Assembly: GCA_903925515.1 (NCBI GenBank)
Contig: CAIYFP010000184.1
Location: 1 to 17,883, forward strand
Length of the DNA: 17,883 nucleotides
DNA from: an uncultured Verrucomicrobiota bacterium
Lineage (GTDB): Bacteria; Verrucomicrobiota; Verrucomicrobiia; Limisphaerales; UBA9464
Direction of reading: 5' to 3'
Both the position numbers and the translations under genes were made by a program. Shown here in pieces: positions 16,459 to 17,883 of the stretch. The stretch's first letter is position 1. Every line of letters begins with the position of its first letter. The notes beneath the pieces are model-generated. The model did no database searches and was not told where the DNA came from. It saw only the letters and a list, made by a program, of their open reading frames with translations.

Positions 16459-17010
16459 ATGTCCAACCCGGCCTTTCACCCCCCAAGCCTGCTGCATCCG
16501 CTGGACATCCTATGCCGCGCGGCGGCTCGTGCCGTTCCATGGCACGAGGAGGTCGCGCCCGATTCCATCCCGCTGCCCTTCCGCTCCCTGCTCGTCCACA
16601 ACCGCGACATGACCAGCACCCTCGAGCTCTACCATGGCGGCCCCATCCACCTCCGGGTGCTCAACATGTCCCGCGACGACGACACGCTGCATCGCGAGGT
16701 GCTCCTGTGCCGCGACCGCGACGGCGTCCCGGTCGAATTTGGAGCCACCCTCGCCCGCCTCCGGCAGTTCGCCGAACCATGGCGCTCCGAGATCGTGGCC
16801 TCCCAACGGCCGTTGGGCGGCATCCTCAATGACAGCCGCATGCCCTACCTGAGCCGCCCCTCGGCCTACCTCCGGCTCCGGCCCGACGCTTTCCTCCAGG
16901 CAGCGTTCAGCCTTTCAGGACGGCCATGGCTGTTCGGCCGACGCAACACGCTGACCACACCATCAGGCGAGGAAATCGCTTCCATCCTGGAGATTCTTCC
17001 ACCCGTCTGA
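16459..17010 (+). CDS. chorismate lyase (UbiC-like)
   Basis: The 183-residue protein aligns along its length with UbiC, which converts chorismate to 4-hydroxybenzoate and pyruvate. Met51 (RDMTSTLE), Arg79 (HREVLLC), the Gly pair in RPLGGIL (120-121) and Glu178 (SILEILPP) correspond to conserved UbiC positions, including its active-site Arg and Glu; SGRPWLFGRRNTL (153-165) matches the segment before the final strand. It should be a small cytoplasmic single-domain enzyme. The start is ATG 16459, 10 bp after the radical SAM stop, without a Shine-Dalgarno site, so the two are probably one transcript. Whether the product feeds quinone, pigment or another aromatic metabolite is not shown; no ubi genes are nearby. 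Identification is from motif comparison by eye. Confidence 0.8.
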   Translation: MSNPAFHPPSLLHPLDILCRAAARAVPWHEEVAPDSIPLPFRSLLVHNRDMTSTLELYHGGPIHLRVLNMSRDDDTLHREVLLCRDRDGVPVEFGATLARLRQFAEPWRSEIVASQRPLGGILNDSRMPYLSRPSAYLRLRPDAFLQAAFSLSGRPWLFGRRNTLTTPSGEEIASILEILPPV

Positions 17011-17151
17011 ACCCGCACGACCCCAAGGATCCACGCCTCCCGACCCCGGTGTCCACGCGGAAGGGGGAGGCTCGCCAGGTGACCGGCGCAAAACAGATTC
17101 ACGGCCCGAGCCCGCATGCGAAATCGCCGGGCGAACGGCCGGGATCAGGCT

Positions 17152-17180
17152 TGGAAGATGAAATCGGGGAGGCTCCCCGA
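17152..17180 (-). terminator. intrinsic terminator of rpsT
   Basis: Reading leftward, TCGGGGA and TCCCCGA form a perfect 7-bp stem (17180-17164) around a 3-base loop, followed by TTTCATCTT. It lies 17 bases past the rpsT stop codon. The T-run is imperfect but the position and stem are convincing. Confidence 0.7.
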
Positions 17181-17197
17181 CCCGGGCGACGGACCCT

Positions 17198-17479
17198 TCA
17201 AGCGGCCGTCGTGGCCGCTGCGGCCGACTTCATCCGCAGAGTCAATCTCGAGCGTTTACGGCTGGCAGTAGCCGAAGGGATGAAGCCCCCCTTCGCGGCC
17301 TTCGCAAGGGCCGAAACGACGTCGCCATACGCCGCCTTCGCGTCGTCAGCCTTCCCGGACGACACCAACGCGAGGTACTTTTTCTCGAGCGTCTTGAGGC
17401 GGGACTTGACGGCCCGGTTGCGGGCAGTCTTGACGGCACTGGAACGGACACGCTTCTCGGCGGACTTCGTATTCGGCAT
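17198..17479 (-). CDS. rpsT: 30S ribosomal protein S20
   Basis: The 93-residue, Lys/Arg/Ala-rich product begins MPNTKSAEKRVRSS and carries the family's conserved AAKGGFIPSATASRKRSRL segment near residues 64-82. S20 binds 16S rRNA and helps assemble the small subunit. The length is normal. The gene stands alone, as is common for rpsT, with its own promoter upstream and a terminator 17 bases downstream. Only a weak GAG-type ribosome-binding sequence precedes the ATG. It converges on the chorismate lyase gene with a 187-bp gap. Confidence 0.96.
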   Translation of the reverse strand: MPNTKSAEKRVRSSAVKTARNRAVKSRLKTLEKKYLALVSSGKADDAKAAYGDVVSALAKAAKGGFIPSATASRKRSRLTLRMKSAAAATTAA

Positions 17480-17509
17480 AGCGGATCACTCGTCGTGAAT
17501 TGGATGGAA

Positions 17510-17539
17510 ACGCTATCCAAGCCGGATCGCCCGTGTCAA
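17510..17539 (-). promoter_or_regulatory. sigma-70-type promoter of rpsT
   Basis: Reading leftward, a consensus TTGACA (17539-17534), an 18-base spacer and TAGCGT (17515-17510) precede rpsT. Transcription would begin near 17503, leaving a leader of about 23 bases. It is the best promoter match in the window and fits a highly expressed ribosomal gene. Confidence 0.65.
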
Positions 17540-17736
17540 CCAGACGTTCAACCCGCGCAGCAACGGCAACGGATAAGCAAGCGCCCCCATCCACCAAGGC
17601 TCCTGCCAAGGCCGGTCCTCGCCCACCCTCGCCCCAGCCAAACCCCCGGACGAGAAATGAACGCAATCCATCCCCGACGCTCCCAAGTGACGAGGGCTTC
17701 ACCTTCCCCGGGCAGACAGACGTTTGACGTAGAGTA

Positions 17737-17799
17737 GGCGAGGCTGGGGTGACGGAGTTAAACAGACCGCAGTTGTCAGTTTCCGGCCCCAGCCTCGCC
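17737..17799 (-). ncRNA. domain VI-like hairpin of the group II intron
   Basis: A perfect 13-bp stem (17787-17799 with 17737-17749) encloses a 37-base partly paired loop. Outside it, a GAG/CTC helix continues the stem across an internal loop holding an A at 17735, seven bases from the presumed 3' end, where the lariat branch-point A is expected. Confidence 0.65.
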
Positions 17800-17806
17800 C
17801 CTCATC

Positions 17807-17839
17807 AAACCGGACAGGCGGTTTTACCGCATCCGGCTT
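17807..17839 (-). ncRNA. domain V-like hairpin of the group II intron
   Basis: On the minus strand this begins with the catalytic AGC triad (17838-17836), followed by a lower stem CCGGA/TCCGG, a two-base CT bulge, an upper GCGG/CCGC stem and a TAAAA loop. Layout matches domain V, which normally is 34 bases; the loop departs from the usual GNRA tetraloop. Confidence 0.65.
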
Positions 17840-17883
17840 TCCGAGGGTCGTTCGTCGCATCGCTTCATAGTGGCTTTGCGATA

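Larger units (their letters stand above)
17729..17883 (-). mobile_element. 3' end of a group II intron (continues beyond the window)
   Basis: Read on the minus strand, the last 155 bases contain a domain V-like hairpin, a 3-base linker and a domain VI-like hairpin with a candidate branch-point A, ending near CTCTAC at about 17729. This is the order and geometry of the catalytic 3' part of a group II intron. Its body, including any reverse transcriptase gene, would lie to the right. A frame of 19 codons ending in ESRMR-stop (17883-17824) runs into domain V and could be the tail of the intron-encoded protein, but it is too short to judge. The 3' exon side points toward rpsT, whose promoter is about 190 bases away and intact. 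Confidence 0.7.

Noticed and set aside
14820..16466. 548-codon open frame on the minus strand
   Set aside because: It is antisense to the radical SAM gene, whose cluster motif and family similarity are clear, and runs into the permease gene in another frame.
17500..17727. 75-codon plus-strand frame, Pro/Ala/Thr-rich, ending two bases before the intron boundary
   Set aside because: It overlaps the rpsT promoter, has no ribosome-binding site and is low complexity. A second overlapping frame of similar length exists, as expected by chance. The stretch 17540-17728 is otherwise featureless.

Overview
The window is G+C-rich (roughly two thirds by eye), densely coding bacterial chromosome. It contains eleven confidently or probably complete protein genes, one gene fragment at the left edge, and the 3' end of a group II intron at the right edge. 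No rRNA, tRNA or CRISPR array was seen. A Gram-negative host is implied by an LptF/LptG-type lipopolysaccharide permease. A Verrucomicrobiota-like (PVC) origin fits the fused E1 alpha/beta, the scarcity of Shine-Dalgarno sites and the gene mix, but this is inference and no marker here proves it.

Layout. (1) 1-92, minus: start of a truncated unknown gene. (2) 285-2194, plus: an MFS transporter, then riboflavin synthase (ribE) 32 bp later. (3) 2367-5831, plus: the most unusual gene, a 1154-residue protein that joins a 2-oxoacid dehydrogenase E1 alpha subunit, E1 beta subunit, one lipoyl domain and a complete ketoacyl-ACP synthase III (FabH-like) domain. (4) 5913-7223, plus: serS. (5) 7187-8350, minus: an ARPP-1 family protein whose 3' end overlaps that of serS. 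(6) 8483-10651, minus: alpha-glucan phosphorylase, divergent from metF (10808-11710, plus). (7) 14986-11748, minus: an LptF/LptG-type permease overlapping a soluble GAF-GAF histidine kinase by four bases. (8) 15081-17010, plus: a HemN-like radical SAM protein followed 10 bp later by a UbiC-like chorismate lyase. (9) 17479-17198, minus: rpsT with a recognisable promoter and terminator. (10) 17729-17883, minus: domains V and VI of a group II intron that continues past the window.

How the genes fit together. Most are unlinked housekeeping functions: riboflavin, seryl-tRNA, glycogen breakdown, C1 metabolism and ribosome. The E1-lipoyl-KASIII fusion stands out. Its domain order suggests oxidative decarboxylation of a 2-oxoacid (probably branched-chain), capture of the acyl group on the lipoyl arm, and delivery to a ketosynthase that starts a fatty-acid or polyketide chain. 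No E2 acyltransferase domain and no E3 are present in the fusion or beside it. The radical SAM/chorismate lyase pair is a second possible pathway fragment, pointing to a 4-hydroxybenzoate-derived product. Two sequence-wide habits also stand out: few start codons have a Shine-Dalgarno sequence, and CATG is strongly favoured, even dictating synonymous codons before Trp.
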